Assembly: GCF_900188375.1 (NCBI RefSeq)
Contig: NZ_FZOO01000002.1
Location: 310,001-374,000, forward strand
Direction: 5' to 3'
Length of the DNA stretch: 64,000 bases
Source: Geodermatophilus pulveris
GTDB lineage: Bacteria > Actinomycetota > Actinomycetes > Mycobacteriales > Geodermatophilaceae
Of the stretch, positions 1 to 9,270 are shown one piece after another. Made by a program: the position numbers and the translations under genes. Under the pieces are notes generated by a model. That model did not search any database. It was not told the origin of the DNA and was given only the letters and a program-made list of their open reading frames with translations. Every line of letters begins with the position of its first letter. Positions within the stretch are counted from its first letter, which is position 1.

Positions 1-32
1 CGGGAACGGTGTCGCTCCTCGATGACCTCCCG

Positions 33-51
33 CCCGGTGCTGGGCACCGGG
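33..51 (-). terminator. Possible terminator hairpin
   Basis: An 8-bp perfect stem (bases 33-40 with 44-51) closes a 3-base loop. It lies about 80 bases past the stop of the deacetylase gene that reads leftward to 133. There is no T-run, so it is only a candidate terminator of the GC-hairpin kind common in actinobacteria. I see nothing else in bases 1-132. Confidence 0.35.
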
Positions 52-132
52 TGACGTCCGTCCGCATCATGCCCGCGCGGGCGGCAGCCATGCGCCCCGG
101 GCACCGATCGACCGGGTCGCCGGTGGCCGCGG

Positions 133-2589
133 TCAGTCCGTGGCGGCGGCGCCGGTGGGCTGCTGCTCCGTCCCCGCGGCGCCGTCCGTCCCCGCGGGGA
201 CCCCCGACCCGACGAGGGTGCCGGCCGGGGCCGGGGGGGTGCCCTCACCCGGCGTCTCCTCGACCGGGGCGCCCCGCACCTGGGCCGGAGCCGACGTGGC
301 CGGCTCGTCCACCGCGGCGTCCGCGGCCTGCGGCTGCGGCGCGACCCCCTCCGCGGGGTCGACGGCCACCGCGGCGGACCCGACCGCGGCGGCGGTGGTC
401 GCCTGGGGGGCGACCGTGCCGTCCGGGCCCTGCTCCAGGACCCCGCCGGCGAACTCCTGCCGGAGGACGCCGTCGCTGCCCGCGGCAGCCGCCGACAGCG
501 GCCGGCCGATGCCGGCGTCGCCCCCCTCGGCCCGCCACGCGGCCGCGAACCCGCCGAGGACGGGGACCGGGCCCTCCGGCGTCGTGTAGAGCACGCCGCC
601 GGTGAACGACGTCCACGTGGTGCCGGCTGCCGCGCCGGTGTGCTGCCCGCTGGTGGGCAGGCCGAGGGCACCGCTCTCGCGGCCCAGCCGGATCCACGCG
701 TCGCGCGCGCCGCCGCGCAGCACCTGCGCGCCCGCGGACGCGGTCCAGGCGACGCTGCCCCCCACGAAGTCCTGCACGGAGCCGGCACCCGTCGTGACGA
801 CGCCCGCCCGCGGGTGGCCCAGCACGCCGTCCTCCGCGCCGAGGGACACCCACCGGTCGCGGATCGGACCGTTCAGGACGGCCTGGGACCCGGTGGCCGG
901 GCTCCAGTGGACGTGGCCGCCCTGGAAGGACTGCACGGCCCCCCCGCTCCCGGGGAGCGCGCGCTGCTCCCCGACCGGGTAGCCCAGCACACCGCCCGCC
1001 GCGCCCAGCGACACCCACCGGTCGTGGATCGTCCCGGGGCGCACGACGTGCGCCCCGGAGCCCGGCGACCAGTAGACGAGGCCCCGCTGGAAGGTCTGCG
1101 CGACGCCGCCACCGGGGAGGAGGCGCTCGGCGCCCGTCGGGTAGCCGAGCGAGCCGGTCTCCCGTCCGGCGCGGACCCACCTGTCCCGGATCGCGCCGCG
1201 CAGCTCCCGGGCACCGGTCGCGGGGCTCCAGTAGACCGCGCCGCGCTGGAACTGCTGGTACACGCCCCTGCCGTCGGCGGTGCGCCGCTCGCTGCCCGTC
1301 GGGTAGCCCAGGCCGCGCTCGGCACCGAGCCGGCCCCAGCGGGTCCGGATCGCGCCGCGCACCTCGTGGGCGCCCGTCGCGGGGCTCCAGTAGACCGTCC
1401 CCCGCTCGAACACGGTGAAGCGTCCGACCCCGTCCGCGGTGGCGGTCTCCCCGGACACCGGGTAGCCCAGACCGCGCTCCCGGCCTAGTTCGGCCCAGCG
1501 GCGCCGGATGCCGCCGAACACCTCCCAGGCGCCCGTCCTCGCCGTCCAGTAGATCGAGCCGCCCTGGAAGTGCTGGTACACGCCCCGCCGGTCGGCGGTG
1601 AGGGCCTCGTCGGCGACCGGCATGCCCAGGGGACCGGTGGCGTGCCCGAGCTGCTGGTGGCGCTCCCAGATGGCGCCCCGGACGGTGCGGACGCCGGTGG
1701 CTCGGCCGTGGTGGATGCTGCCGCGCTGGTACGTCGTGACCCAGCCCCGGCCGCCCGGCAGCCGGACCTCCCCGGAGACCGGGGCCCCCAGGGTCCACTC
1801 GCCGTTGGTGCGCTCGTAGTGGTCGGAGATCCACGTCCCCGACCACCGTCCGGTCACGTCGGTGAAGTAGTACCCGTGCCGCCGGTAGTGGTCGATGATC
1901 GGCTGGACGGCGTCGACGGTGTTCTGCCGGAAGCCGCCGTCGGAGCCGTCGTGCATCAGGACGTCGGCGTGGTCGTGCCACGGCACGGTGGCCCGCGCGA
2001 CGAGCTGCTGCCGGAACCCCGCCGAGCGGTGCCCCGGCGTGTCGTAGTCCGCGGTGTCGTGCGTCCAGTTGGCCACGTTCATCCCCCGCTCGCGGGCCAC
2101 GGACAGCGTGACGTCGGAGGCCTGGCCGTAGGGCGCGCGGAACGAGCACGGCGTGACGCCCGTGGTCCGGCGGATGACCTCCGTGGTGCGGTCCATCTGC
2201 CAGGCCTGGTCCTGCCGGGACGACCCCGCGAAGTGGGGGTGGTCCCAGGAGTGGTTGCCGATGGTGTGCCCCTCCGCGGCGATCCGCCGGGCGAGCTCCG
2301 GGAACCTCTCGACCTGGGCCCCGACCAGGTAGAACGTGGCCTTGACCCGGTTCCGGCGCAGGACGTCCAGCACCTGCGGCGTCCACCGGGGGCTGGGGCC
2401 GTCGTCGAAGGTGAGCGCCACCGTCCGCGGGGCGGTGGCCGGCGTGCCGGTCAGGACGTGGTCGTACGTCGGCCCGCAGGGGGCGGTCCGAGGAGCGGCG
2501 GCGGCAGCCGAGGGGACGGCCACCACTGACCCGGCCAGGACGGCGAGCACCAGGGTGCGGACGGCCCCGGAGGGCTTCCTGGGGTTCAT
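133..2589 (-). CDS. Secreted polysaccharide deacetylase (NodB) with LGFP repeats
   Basis: 818 aa. Residues 1-32 are a clear Sec signal peptide ending near an AAAAA-P cleavage zone. Residues 55-240 form a NodB/CE4 domain: TFDDG (Asp62, Asp63) supplies the catalytic base and a metal ligand, HSWDH gives His113 and His117, RAPYG starts at Arg151, and LMHDG gives His213. All the key residues are present, so it is probably an active metal-dependent de-N-acetylase acting on peptidoglycan or another N-acetylated glycan. From about residue 250 to 740 there are eight to nine LGFP-type repeats (LGYP, LGHP, LGLP cores), which in this phylum associate with the cell envelope. The last 80 residues are Ala/Pro-rich and unstructured. 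It is transcribed alone. The exact substrate cannot be told from sequence. Confidence 0.93.
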   Translation of the reverse strand: MNPRKPSGAVRTLVLAVLAGSVVAVPSAAAAAPRTAPCGPTYDHVLTGTPATAPRTVALTFDDGPSPRWTPQVLDVLRRNRVKATFYLVGAQVERFPELARRIAAEGHTIGNHSWDHPHFAGSSRQDQAWQMDRTTEVIRRTTGVTPCSFRAPYGQASDVTLSVARERGMNVANWTHDTADYDTPGHRSAGFRQQLVARATVPWHDHADVLMHDGSDGGFRQNTVDAVQPIIDHYRRHGYYFTDVTGRWSGTWISDHYERTNGEWTLGAPVSGEVRLPGGRGWVTTYQRGSIHHGRATGVRTVRGAIWERHQQLGHATGPLGMPVADEALTADRRGVYQHFQGGSIYWTARTGAWEVFGGIRRRWAELGRERGLGYPVSGETATADGVGRFTVFERGTVYWSPATGAHEVRGAIRTRWGRLGAERGLGYPTGSERRTADGRGVYQQFQRGAVYWSPATGARELRGAIRDRWVRAGRETGSLGYPTGAERLLPGGGVAQTFQRGLVYWSPGSGAHVVRPGTIHDRWVSLGAAGGVLGYPVGEQRALPGSGGAVQSFQGGHVHWSPATGSQAVLNGPIRDRWVSLGAEDGVLGHPRAGVVTTGAGSVQDFVGGSVAWTASAGAQVLRGGARDAWIRLGRESGALGLPTSGQHTGAAAGTTWTSFTGGVLYTTPEGPVPVLGGFAAAWRAEGGDAGIGRPLSAAAAGSDGVLRQEFAGGVLEQGPDGTVAPQATTAAAVGSAAVAVDPAEGVAPQPQAADAAVDEPATSAPAQVRGAPVEETPGEGTPPAPAGTLVGSGVPAGTDGAAGTEQQPTGAAATD

Positions 2590-2697
2590 GCGGCCTCCTG
2601 TGGTGAGGGTGACTTCCTACACCGACAGTGCCTGTTCAGTTCCCCAGCGTTGCCGTGTCCCGCGTGTCGTCGATCGCCGCACGCCCGGCAGGCGGAC

Positions 2698-3837
2698 TCA
2701 GCGGGCGAGGGAGCGGCTGATCACCAGCCGCTGGATCTGGTTGGTGCCCTCGAAGATCTGCATGACCTTGGCCTCGCGCATGTACCGCTCCACCGGGAAG
2801 TCGCGGGTGTAGCCGTAGCCGCCGAGCACCTGGACGGCGTCGGTGGTCACCCGCATCGCGGCGTCGGTGGCGACCAGCTTGGCCACGCTGGCCTGCCGGC
2901 CGTAGGGGCGCCCGGCGTCCCGGCGGCGGGCGGCGTCGAGGTAGGTGGCCCGGGAGGTGTCGACGGCGGCGGCCATGTCGGCGAGCAGGAAGCCCAGCCC
3001 CTGGTGGTCGATGATCCGGCGGCCGAAGGTGCTGCGCTCGTGGGCGTAGTCGACGGCGGTGTCCAGCGCGGCCTGGGCCAGCCCGGTGGCCACCGCGGCG
3101 ATGCCGAGCCGGCCGGAGTCCAGCGCGGAGAACGCGATGGACAGCCCCTGGCCCTCCGCGCCGAGCAGCCGGTCGGCCTCCAGCAGCGCGCCGTCCCAGT
3201 TGGCCATCGCGGTGGGGATCGCGGACAGGCCCATCTTGTCCTCGGGCCGGCCGAAGGACAGCCCGTCGACGTGGCCGGGTGCCAGGAAGCAGGAGATGCC
3301 GCGGGAGCCCTCGCCGGTGCGGGCGAACAGCGCGTAGAAGTCCGCCCTGCCCGCGTGGGTGATCCAGGACTTGGTGCCGGTCACCCGGTAGCCGCCCTCG
3401 GTGCGCTCGGCCCGGCAGGCCAGCGCGGCGGCGTCGGACCCGGCCTGCGGCTCGGACAGCGAGTACCCGCCGACCACCTCCCCGGCCAGCATCGCGGGCA
3501 GCCAGCGCTCCCGCTGGGCGTCCGTGCCGAACGCGGCCAGCGGGTGGCAGGCCAGCCCGTGCACCGACACCGCGACCGCCACCGCCGCCCAGCGGGCGCC
3601 GAACTCCTCCAGCACCTGCAGGTACACCTCGTAGGGCTGCCCGCCGCCGCCGAGCTCCTCGGGGTAGGGCAGGCCGAGCAGGCCGAGCTCGCCGAGGGTC
3701 GCGAACAGGCCCTCGGGGTAGGTCTCGGCGCGCTCGTGCTCGTCCACCCGCGGGGCCAGCTCCTTGTCCGCGACGTCGCGGGCGAGGGCGAGCAGGTCGT
3801 GCGCCTCCTCGCTGGGCAGCAGGCGGTCGACGGTCAC
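2698..3837 (-). CDS. Acyl-CoA dehydrogenase
   Basis: 379 aa, the usual length for a soluble tetrameric FAD acyl-CoA dehydrogenase. It catalyses alpha,beta-dehydrogenation of an acyl-CoA and passes electrons to ETF. The N-terminal helical domain, the middle beta domain (GGYSLSEPQAGSDAAAL and the TGTKSWITHAG flavin-contact motifs) and the C-terminal helical domain are all there. The catalytic glutamate sits in FEGTNQIQ (Glu363), and DAVQVLGGYGYTRDFPVERYMREAK is intact. It lies 24 bases downstream of an acyl-CoA synthetase on the same strand, so the pair probably activates and oxidises one carboxylic acid class. Chain length or branching of the substrate cannot be called. Confidence 0.95.
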   Translation of the reverse strand: MTVDRLLPSEEAHDLLALARDVADKELAPRVDEHERAETYPEGLFATLGELGLLGLPYPEELGGGGQPYEVYLQVLEEFGARWAAVAVAVSVHGLACHPLAAFGTDAQRERWLPAMLAGEVVGGYSLSEPQAGSDAAALACRAERTEGGYRVTGTKSWITHAGRADFYALFARTGEGSRGISCFLAPGHVDGLSFGRPEDKMGLSAIPTAMANWDGALLEADRLLGAEGQGLSIAFSALDSGRLGIAAVATGLAQAALDTAVDYAHERSTFGRRIIDHQGLGFLLADMAAAVDTSRATYLDAARRRDAGRPYGRQASVAKLVATDAAMRVTTDAVQVLGGYGYTRDFPVERYMREAKVMQIFEGTNQIQRLVISRSLAR

Positions 3838-3861
3838 GGCGGGTCCTCCGGGGGTCGCAGG

Positions 3862-5565
3862 TCAGCTCTTGAGCTCGGGGAACTGGTCGTCGCGCCACTC
3901 CACGCCGGGGCGGGTGCCGCCGGCGGCCAGCTGCTCCTCGCGGGCCCGCAGCTCGACCCGCCGGATCTTCCCCGAGACGGTCTTGGGCAGCTCGGCGAAC
4001 TCGATCCGACGCACGCGCTGGTAGGGGTTCAGGTGCGCGCGGGCGTGCCGCAGGATGGACAGCGCCGTCTCCTCCGTCGCCTCGTGCCCGGCCACCAGCG
4101 TGACATAGGCCTTGGGCACCGCCAGCCGCAGCGGGTCCGGCGCCGGGACGACGGCGGCCTCGGCGACCGCCGGGTGCTCGATGAGCACCGACTCCAGTTC
4201 GAACGGGCTGATCTTGTAGTCGCTGGCCTTGAAGACGTCGTCGGTGCGGCCGATGTAGGTGATGTAGCCGTCGGCGTCCACGCTGGCGACGTCCCCGGTG
4301 TGGTAGTAGCCGCCGGCCTTGGCCTCGGTGTCCCGCTCGGGGTCGCCCCGGTAGCCGGTCATCAGCGGGAGCGGGCGCTCCGCGAGGTCCAGGCAGATCT
4401 CCCCCTCGCCGGGCCCCTCGACCGGCCGGCCGCCGACCGGGTCGACCAGCACCACGGGCACCCCGGGCAGCGGGCGGCCCATCGACCCCGGCACGACGCG
4501 CGACCCCGGGGTGTTGCCGACCTGGGCGGTGGTCTCGGTCTGCCCGTAGCCGTCGCGGACGGTCAGCCCCCAGGCGCGGCGGACCTGCTCGATGACCTCC
4601 GGGTTGAGCGGCTCGCCGGCCGCGAGGACCTCGCGCAGCGTGCCCGGCCCGGCGGACAGGTCGGCGTTGACCAGCATCCGCCACACCGTGGGCGGGGCGC
4701 AGAAGGAGGTGACGCCGTGGGTGCGGAGCAGGCCGAGCAGCACGGCGGGGTCGAAGCGCCGGTAGTCGTGGACGACGGCGGTCGCCTCGGCGGTCCACGG
4801 GGCGAAGAAGCAGGACCAGGCGTGCTTGGCCCAGCCGGGCGAGGAGATGTTGAGGTGCACGTCCCCGGGCTGCAGGCCCAGCCAGTACACCGTGGACAGG
4901 TGCCCGACCGGGTAGGAGACCTGGGTGTGCTCCACGAGCTTGGGCCGCGACGTCGTCCCGGAGGTGAAGTACAGCAGCAGCGGGTCGCCGGGCGCGGTGC
5001 CCGGGTGCGGCACGGGCGCGTGCTCGAGGTCGGCGGCCGCGCGCAGGTCGGCCCACCCCGGCGCCTCGCCGACGCTGATCCGCGCGTAGTCGCCGGCGAC
5101 GCCGTCGAAGCGGCCGACGTCGGAGGCGTTGCAGACGACGTGCCGGGCCCCGGTCCGGGCGATCCGGTCGGCCAGGTCGGCCGGCCCGAGGGCGGTGGTG
5201 GCCGGCATGATCACCGCGCCGAGCTTCATCACCGCCAGCATCGACTCCCACAGCTCGACCTGGTTGCCCAGCATGAGCAGCACCGGGTCGCCGCGGCGCA
5301 CGCCGCGGCCGGCCAGCCAGGCGGCCAGCCGGTCGGAGGCCCGGGACAGCTCCGCGTAGCTGCGCCGGGTCGCCGTCCCGTCCTCCCCCACCACCACCAG
5401 GGCCGGGCGGTCGCTGTCCCGGGCCACCGCGTCGAACCAGTCGACCGCCCAGTTGAACCGCTCCCCCAGCTCCGGCCAGCGGAACTCCGCCACCGCCCGG
5501 GGGTGGTCGCCGCGCAGCGCCAGCAGCTGGTCCCGGGCGGCCCGGTAGGCCTCGGTGACGTCCAT
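3862..5565 (-). CDS. AMP-dependent acyl-CoA synthetase (medium-chain/ACSM type)
   Basis: 567 aa. It activates a fatty or aromatic acid to acyl-CoA through an acyl-adenylate. The ATP loop YFTSGTTSRPK is at about 199-209, the GYGQTETT adenylate motif near 335, the YYHTGD hinge motif near 435, and the C-terminal catalytic lysine is in VSGKIRR. The N-terminal stretch FNWAVDWFDAVA resembles medium-chain (ACSM-like) synthetases more than long-chain FadD proteins. The ATG at 5565 is followed closely by the conserved N-terminus. It is co-directional with the acyl-CoA dehydrogenase and divergent from the hydrolase at 5723. The substrate is unknown. Confidence 0.92.
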   Translation of the reverse strand: MDVTEAYRAARDQLLALRGDHPRAVAEFRWPELGERFNWAVDWFDAVARDSDRPALVVVGEDGTATRRSYAELSRASDRLAAWLAGRGVRRGDPVLLMLGNQVELWESMLAVMKLGAVIMPATTALGPADLADRIARTGARHVVCNASDVGRFDGVAGDYARISVGEAPGWADLRAAADLEHAPVPHPGTAPGDPLLLYFTSGTTSRPKLVEHTQVSYPVGHLSTVYWLGLQPGDVHLNISSPGWAKHAWSCFFAPWTAEATAVVHDYRRFDPAVLLGLLRTHGVTSFCAPPTVWRMLVNADLSAGPGTLREVLAAGEPLNPEVIEQVRRAWGLTVRDGYGQTETTAQVGNTPGSRVVPGSMGRPLPGVPVVLVDPVGGRPVEGPGEGEICLDLAERPLPLMTGYRGDPERDTEAKAGGYYHTGDVASVDADGYITYIGRTDDVFKASDYKISPFELESVLIEHPAVAEAAVVPAPDPLRLAVPKAYVTLVAGHEATEETALSILRHARAHLNPYQRVRRIEFAELPKTVSGKIRRVELRAREEQLAAGGTRPGVEWRDDQFPELKS

Positions 5566-5709
5566 CCGGTGGTCTCCCTCCTCGGCGGCCCGGCACCGGC
5601 GCGGCGGCGCCGTCGCGTGACCCCCGCCACTGTGCCCCGCGGGGCCGACCGGGCGCCAGCGACCCTCCGCTGCAGGTCACGGCGGTGGGCGCCGGCCGGG
5701 GTGCCGACG

Positions 5710-5715
5710 TATCGT
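5710..5715 (+). promoter_or_regulatory. -10 box for a leaderless transcript
   Basis: TATCGT lies exactly 7 bases before the GTG at 5723, so transcription would begin at or next to the start codon. No Shine-Dalgarno sequence or convincing -35 box is visible, which is typical of leaderless actinobacterial genes. Confidence 0.5.
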
Positions 5716-5722
5716 CCGCCAG

Positions 5723-6640
5723 GTGACCGGGGACGGCGTCGACGCGGCCGGGCCGGGGCTGTCCGCCGCGGCCCCGCCCGCCGTCCCGTGGCCGCCGGAG
5801 TACTCCCGGGTCCGGGTCGGCCCGGCCAGCGTGCGGGTGGCGGTGGCCGGCGAGGGGCCGCCGCTGCTGCTGCTCAACGGCATCGGCGCCAACATCGAGA
5901 TGTGGGAGCCGGCGGTGCGCCGGCTGCCCGGCCGGCAGCTGGTGATGCTCGACGTCCCGGGCACCGGCGGGTCCCCGGCCCTGCGCAGTGGGCTGCGGAT
6001 GTCGGGCTACGGGCGGCTGGTGACCGGGGTGCTCGACGCGCTGGGGCACGTCCGGGTGGACGTGCTCGGCTACTCGTGGGGCGGCGCGCTGGCCCAGCAG
6101 GTGGCCCACCAGGCGCCGGCGCGGGTGCGCAACCTGGTGCTGGCCGCGACCACCCCCGGCCTGGGCGGGCAGCCGCCGGCGCCGTGGGTGCTGGCGATGA
6201 TGGCCTCCCCGACGCGGTACTACTCGCGCCGCTACCTGCGGCTGACCGCGCCGCTGCTGTTCGGCAGCGACCCGCGGGCCGCCGCCGACTCCGCCCACGG
6301 CGAGGCGCGGCTGCGCCGTCCGCCGAGCCTGCTCGGCTACACCCAGCAGCTGTACGCCATCTCCGGCTGGTCCAGCCGCTGGTGGCTGGACCGGGTGCAG
6401 CACCCGACCCTGGTCATCGGCGCACGGCGGGACCCGCTGGCGCCGCCGCGCAACGCGCGGATCATGGCGACCGCGCTGCCGCACGCCCAGCTGCGGATGG
6501 TCGACGGCGGGCACCTGTTCCTCTTCGAGGACCCGGAGGCCGGCTGCGCCCTGGTCGAGCAGTTCCTGCGGCGGCAGGAGGACGAGCTGGCCGGCGCGCG
6601 CGGGCCGCGCCGGGCCGAGGGCGTCCGGCGCGGGACGTAG
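5723..6640 (+). CDS. Alpha/beta hydrolase, PHA-depolymerase-like
   Basis: 305 aa. It is a standard alpha/beta-hydrolase fold protein: LLLNGIGANIEMW forms the oxyanion turn, GYSWGG gives nucleophile Ser118, an Asp is in VIGARRDPLAPP, and the catalytic His is in DGGHLFLFED. The GIGAN and YSWGGALAQ wording is typical of intracellular poly(3-hydroxyalkanoate) depolymerases and related esterases, but no PHA synthase is in this window, so that function is only a lean. It sits between two acyl-CoA synthetases, so it could release an acyl group for the downstream synthetase. GTG start, probably leaderless. Confidence 0.85.
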   Translation: MTGDGVDAAGPGLSAAAPPAVPWPPEYSRVRVGPASVRVAVAGEGPPLLLLNGIGANIEMWEPAVRRLPGRQLVMLDVPGTGGSPALRSGLRMSGYGRLVTGVLDALGHVRVDVLGYSWGGALAQQVAHQAPARVRNLVLAATTPGLGGQPPAPWVLAMMASPTRYYSRRYLRLTAPLLFGSDPRAAADSAHGEARLRRPPSLLGYTQQLYAISGWSSRWWLDRVQHPTLVIGARRDPLAPPRNARIMATALPHAQLRMVDGGHLFLFEDPEAGCALVEQFLRRQEDELAGARGPRRAEGVRRGT

Positions 6641-6662
6641 CCGGCGGCCCCCGGCGGGGCGG

Positions 6663-6683
6663 GGCGCACTACCTTTGTGCGCC
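6663..6683. promoter_or_regulatory. Inverted repeat before acyl-CoA synthetase gene
   Basis: A perfect 7-bp inverted repeat (6663-6669 with 6677-6683) with a 7-base spacer that contains a TANNNT -10-like element (TACCTT, 6670-6675). Its place, 31 bases before the GTG at 6715 and over the likely promoter, fits an operator for a dimeric repressor of fatty-acid genes. It could instead be a weak terminator of the gene ending at 6640. Confidence 0.4.
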
Positions 6684-6714
6684 GGCTCACCCACCGCCGC
6701 ACCAGGAGCACCCC

Positions 6715-8307
6715 GTGTTCGACGAGGCACTGACCCAGACCGTCGCCCGGGCCCGCGGGCACGCCCTCGGCGACCTGCTGCGGCGCTCGGCGGCCCGTGT
6801 CCCGGACCGGACGGCGCTGCGCTTCCGCGACCGGTCGCACACCTACGCCGAGCTGGACGCCGCCGTGGACCGGACCGCCAACGCGCTCACCGCGCGCGGG
6901 GTGGCGCGCGGCGACCGGGTGGCCCTGCTGTCGCACAACGACGACGGGTACGTGGTGCTCACCTTCGCCCTGGCCCGACTGGGCGCCGTCGCCGTCCCGG
7001 TGAACTTCATGCTGACCGCCGGCGAGGTGGCCTACATCCTCGAGCACTGCGGGGCGACCGGCGTCGTCGCGGAGGCGGCGCTGGTGCCGGTGGCGCAGGA
7101 GGCGCTGCGGCTGGCCGGGCGGGAGGAGGCCGTCGCCGTCCGAGGGGTCCTCGGCGGCGGGCCGGACGGCGGGCCCGCGGGCTGGGAGGCGTACGAGACC
7201 TGGGCGGCGCACCCGGACGGCGCACCGCCGGAGGTGGACGTGGCCGACGACGACGTGCTGCAGCTGATGTACACCAGCGGCACCGAGTCCCGGCCCAAGG
7301 GCGTGATGATGACCAGCCGCAGCCTGGTCACCCAGTACGTCAGCTGCATCGTCGACGGCCGGTACGCCGCCGACGACGTCGCCCTGCACGCGCTGCCGCT
7401 GTTCCACGTCGCCGCCCAGCACGTGTTCCTCGTGCCCAACCTCTACCTGGGCGGCACGAACGTGGTGCTGGACGGGCCGGACCCGGCCACCGTGCTGGCG
7501 ACCGTGGAGCGGGAGCGGATCACCAGCCTGTTCTGCCCGCCGACGGTGTGGATCGGCCTGCTGCGGCACCCCGACTTCGACCGCCGGGACCTGTCCTCGC
7601 TGGCCAAGGGCTACTACGGCGCGTCCATCATGCCGGTGGCCACCGTGGAGGAGCTGAGCCGCCGGCTGCCCGGGATGGCGCTGTTCAACTGCTACGGGCA
7701 GACCGAGATGTCCGCGCTGGCGCTGGTGCTCTCCCCGGAGGACCAGCTGCGCAAGCTCGGCTCGGCCGGCACCCCGGCGCTGAACAGCCAGACCCGCCTG
7801 GTCGACGACCTCGACCGCCCGGTCGGCCCCGGCGTCGAGGGCGAGATCGTGCACCGCAGCCCGCACGCCACCGTCGGCTACTGGAACGACCCGGCGAAGA
7901 CCGCGGAGGCCTTCCGCGGCGGCTGGTTCCACAGCGGCGACCTGGGCGTGATGGACGAGGACGGCTACATCACCGTCGTCGACCGCAAGAAGGACGTGAT
8001 CAAGACCGGCGGGGAGAACGTGGCCAGCCGGGAGGTGGAGGAGGTGCTCTACCAGCACCCGGCGGTCGCGGAGACCGCCGTCTTCGGCATCCCGCACCCC
8101 CGGTGGATCGAGGCGGTCGCCGCCGTCGTCGTCCCCCGGGACGGGCAGCGGGTGGACCCCGACGAGCTGGTCGGCTTCTGCCGGGAGCGGCTGGCCGGCT
8201 ACAAGACGCCGCGGTACGTCGCCGTCGTCGACGGGCTGCCGAAGAACGCCAGCGGCAAGATCCTCAAGCGCGAGCTGCGCACCACCTTCGCGCACCTGGC
8301 CGGCTGA
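6715..8307 (+). CDS. Long-chain-type acyl-CoA synthetase
   Basis: 530 aa AMP-binding enzyme of the FadD class. The P-loop YTSGTESRPKG begins at Tyr186, CYGQTE at Cys326, GWFHSGD ends at Asp409, DRKKDVIKTGGENV follows, and the catalytic lysine is Lys515 in SGKILKR. The start is set by an AGGAG at 6704-6708, six bases before the GTG at 6715; the longer open frame upstream lacks any homology. The wording LPLFHVAAQH and CPPTVWIGLLRHP is that of fatty-acyl-CoA synthetases common in actinobacteria. It probably works with the neighbouring dehydrogenase and synthetase, although it is on the other strand. Confidence 0.93.
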   Translation: MFDEALTQTVARARGHALGDLLRRSAARVPDRTALRFRDRSHTYAELDAAVDRTANALTARGVARGDRVALLSHNDDGYVVLTFALARLGAVAVPVNFMLTAGEVAYILEHCGATGVVAEAALVPVAQEALRLAGREEAVAVRGVLGGGPDGGPAGWEAYETWAAHPDGAPPEVDVADDDVLQLMYTSGTESRPKGVMMTSRSLVTQYVSCIVDGRYAADDVALHALPLFHVAAQHVFLVPNLYLGGTNVVLDGPDPATVLATVERERITSLFCPPTVWIGLLRHPDFDRRDLSSLAKGYYGASIMPVATVEELSRRLPGMALFNCYGQTEMSALALVLSPEDQLRKLGSAGTPALNSQTRLVDDLDRPVGPGVEGEIVHRSPHATVGYWNDPAKTAEAFRGGWFHSGDLGVMDEDGYITVVDRKKDVIKTGGENVASREVEEVLYQHPAVAETAVFGIPHPRWIEAVAAVVVPRDGQRVDPDELVGFCRERLAGYKTPRYVAVVDGLPKNASGKILKRELRTTFAHLAG

Positions 8308-8319
8308 CCGGCCCGGGGG

Positions 8320-8697
8320 TCAGCGGCGGTGCCAGCGGACCGCCCCGGCCGCGGCGGTGCCCAGCACCACGAGCGAGGTGACGGCGCTGCGCGGCGCCAC
8401 CTCGCCGCCGCGGCGGGCGGCGAGCACGGCCGCGGCGTCCAGGGCGGTCAGCAGCAGCGTCACCTCGGTGGTGCGGCGGGCCTGCGGGGCGGGGGTCACG
8501 AGCAGCGCCGCCCCCATCGCGATGTTGCGCGCGGCGGCCAGGCGCACCAGCAGCGGGAGGAGGACGTCGGTCCGCGTCGCCCGCTCCGCGGCCCCGAGCA
8601 GCCGGGGCAGCGCCCGCGGGGCGAACAGCGCCGCGGTCCCGACCCAGATCGACAGCGTCCCGACGGTCTTGCGGGTGACGTCCCAGTCCCTGGCCAT
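8320..8697 (-). CDS. Small membrane protein, unknown function
   Basis: 125 aa with about four hydrophobic segments (roughly 12-32, 42-65, 74-92, 99-118) separated by short basic loops. No catalytic motif is visible. The layout resembles small DUF4267-like integral membrane proteins, but I do not recognise it firmly. It lies 6 bases after the membrane protein at 8704 and completes a three-gene leftward unit with a methyltransferase. It converges on the acyl-CoA synthetase with 12 bases between stop codons. Confidence 0.7.
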   Translation of the reverse strand: MARDWDVTRKTVGTLSIWVGTAALFAPRALPRLLGAAERATRTDVLLPLLVRLAAARNIAMGAALLVTPAPQARRTTEVTLLLTALDAAAVLAARRGGEVAPRSAVTSLVVLGTAAAGAVRWHRR

Positions 8698-8703
8698 GGC
8701 CGG

Positions 8704-9270
8704 TCACTGCCCGCCCGGGCGCGCGGCGAACCGGTCGCCCGCCGCGACGACCAGCACGAACGCCAGGAAGGGCAGGGTGACCACGCTGGCCACCACGTCG
8801 CTGGCGGTGGCGACGGCGAAGGCCCCGGCGCCCGGGGAGCCCAGCGGCCCCAGCACGCCGTCCGCGCCGAGGGCGGCCACCGACGCCGGCACGGTGAGCA
8901 GCGCGGACACCACCCCCCCGAGCACCACGCCCGCGGCGACCGCGGCCGGCGCCCGCCGCAGCGCCCCCCCGGCCAGCGCGGTCCCGCGGCGCAGCGCCCC
9001 GGACCAGGACGGCGCCCCGCGCGCGGCCAGGCCGGCCACCGCGCCGGTCACCCACAGCTGGGCGAGCAGGCCGGTCGCGAACCCCACGGCGTCGACGGCG
9101 AGCGCGGCGCCCACCCGCGGGTCGTCGAGGACCAGCAGCTGCCGGGCGACGTCGGGCACGCTGTTGACCAACGTGGCGGCCAGCGCGGCCAGGTAGGCCG
9201 GGCGCCGGTGCCGGGCCAGCAGCGCCAGGGCCGCGCGGACGGTGGCGCCCGGGGGGTGCCCGGCGCTCAC
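8704..9270 (-). CDS. Hypothetical polytopic membrane protein
   Basis: 188 aa, with about five predicted membrane helices ([67 protein letters not shown]). I chose the GTG at 9270 because it overlaps the methyltransferase stop by the GTGA pattern used throughout this window; longer frames upstream read through the methyltransferase in another frame. Its family is unknown. The coupling suggests co-production with the methyltransferase and the small membrane protein at 8320. Confidence 0.72.
   Translation of the reverse strand: MSAGHPPGATVRAALALLARHRRPAYLAALAATLVNSVPDVARQLLVLDDPRVGAALAVDAVGFATGLLAQLWVTGAVAGLAARGAPSWSGALRRGTALAGGALRRAPAAVAAGVVLGGVVSALLTVPASVAALGADGVLGPLGSPGAGAFAVATASDVVASVVTLPFLAFVLVVAAGDRFAARPGGQ

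Noticed and set aside
2636-8307. Very long open frames on both strands across the fatty-acid genes (over 1,300 codons)
   Set aside because: They are read-through frames caused by about 75% GC. Their translations are Arg/Pro/Gly-rich with no domains; only the 3' part from 6715 is a real gene.
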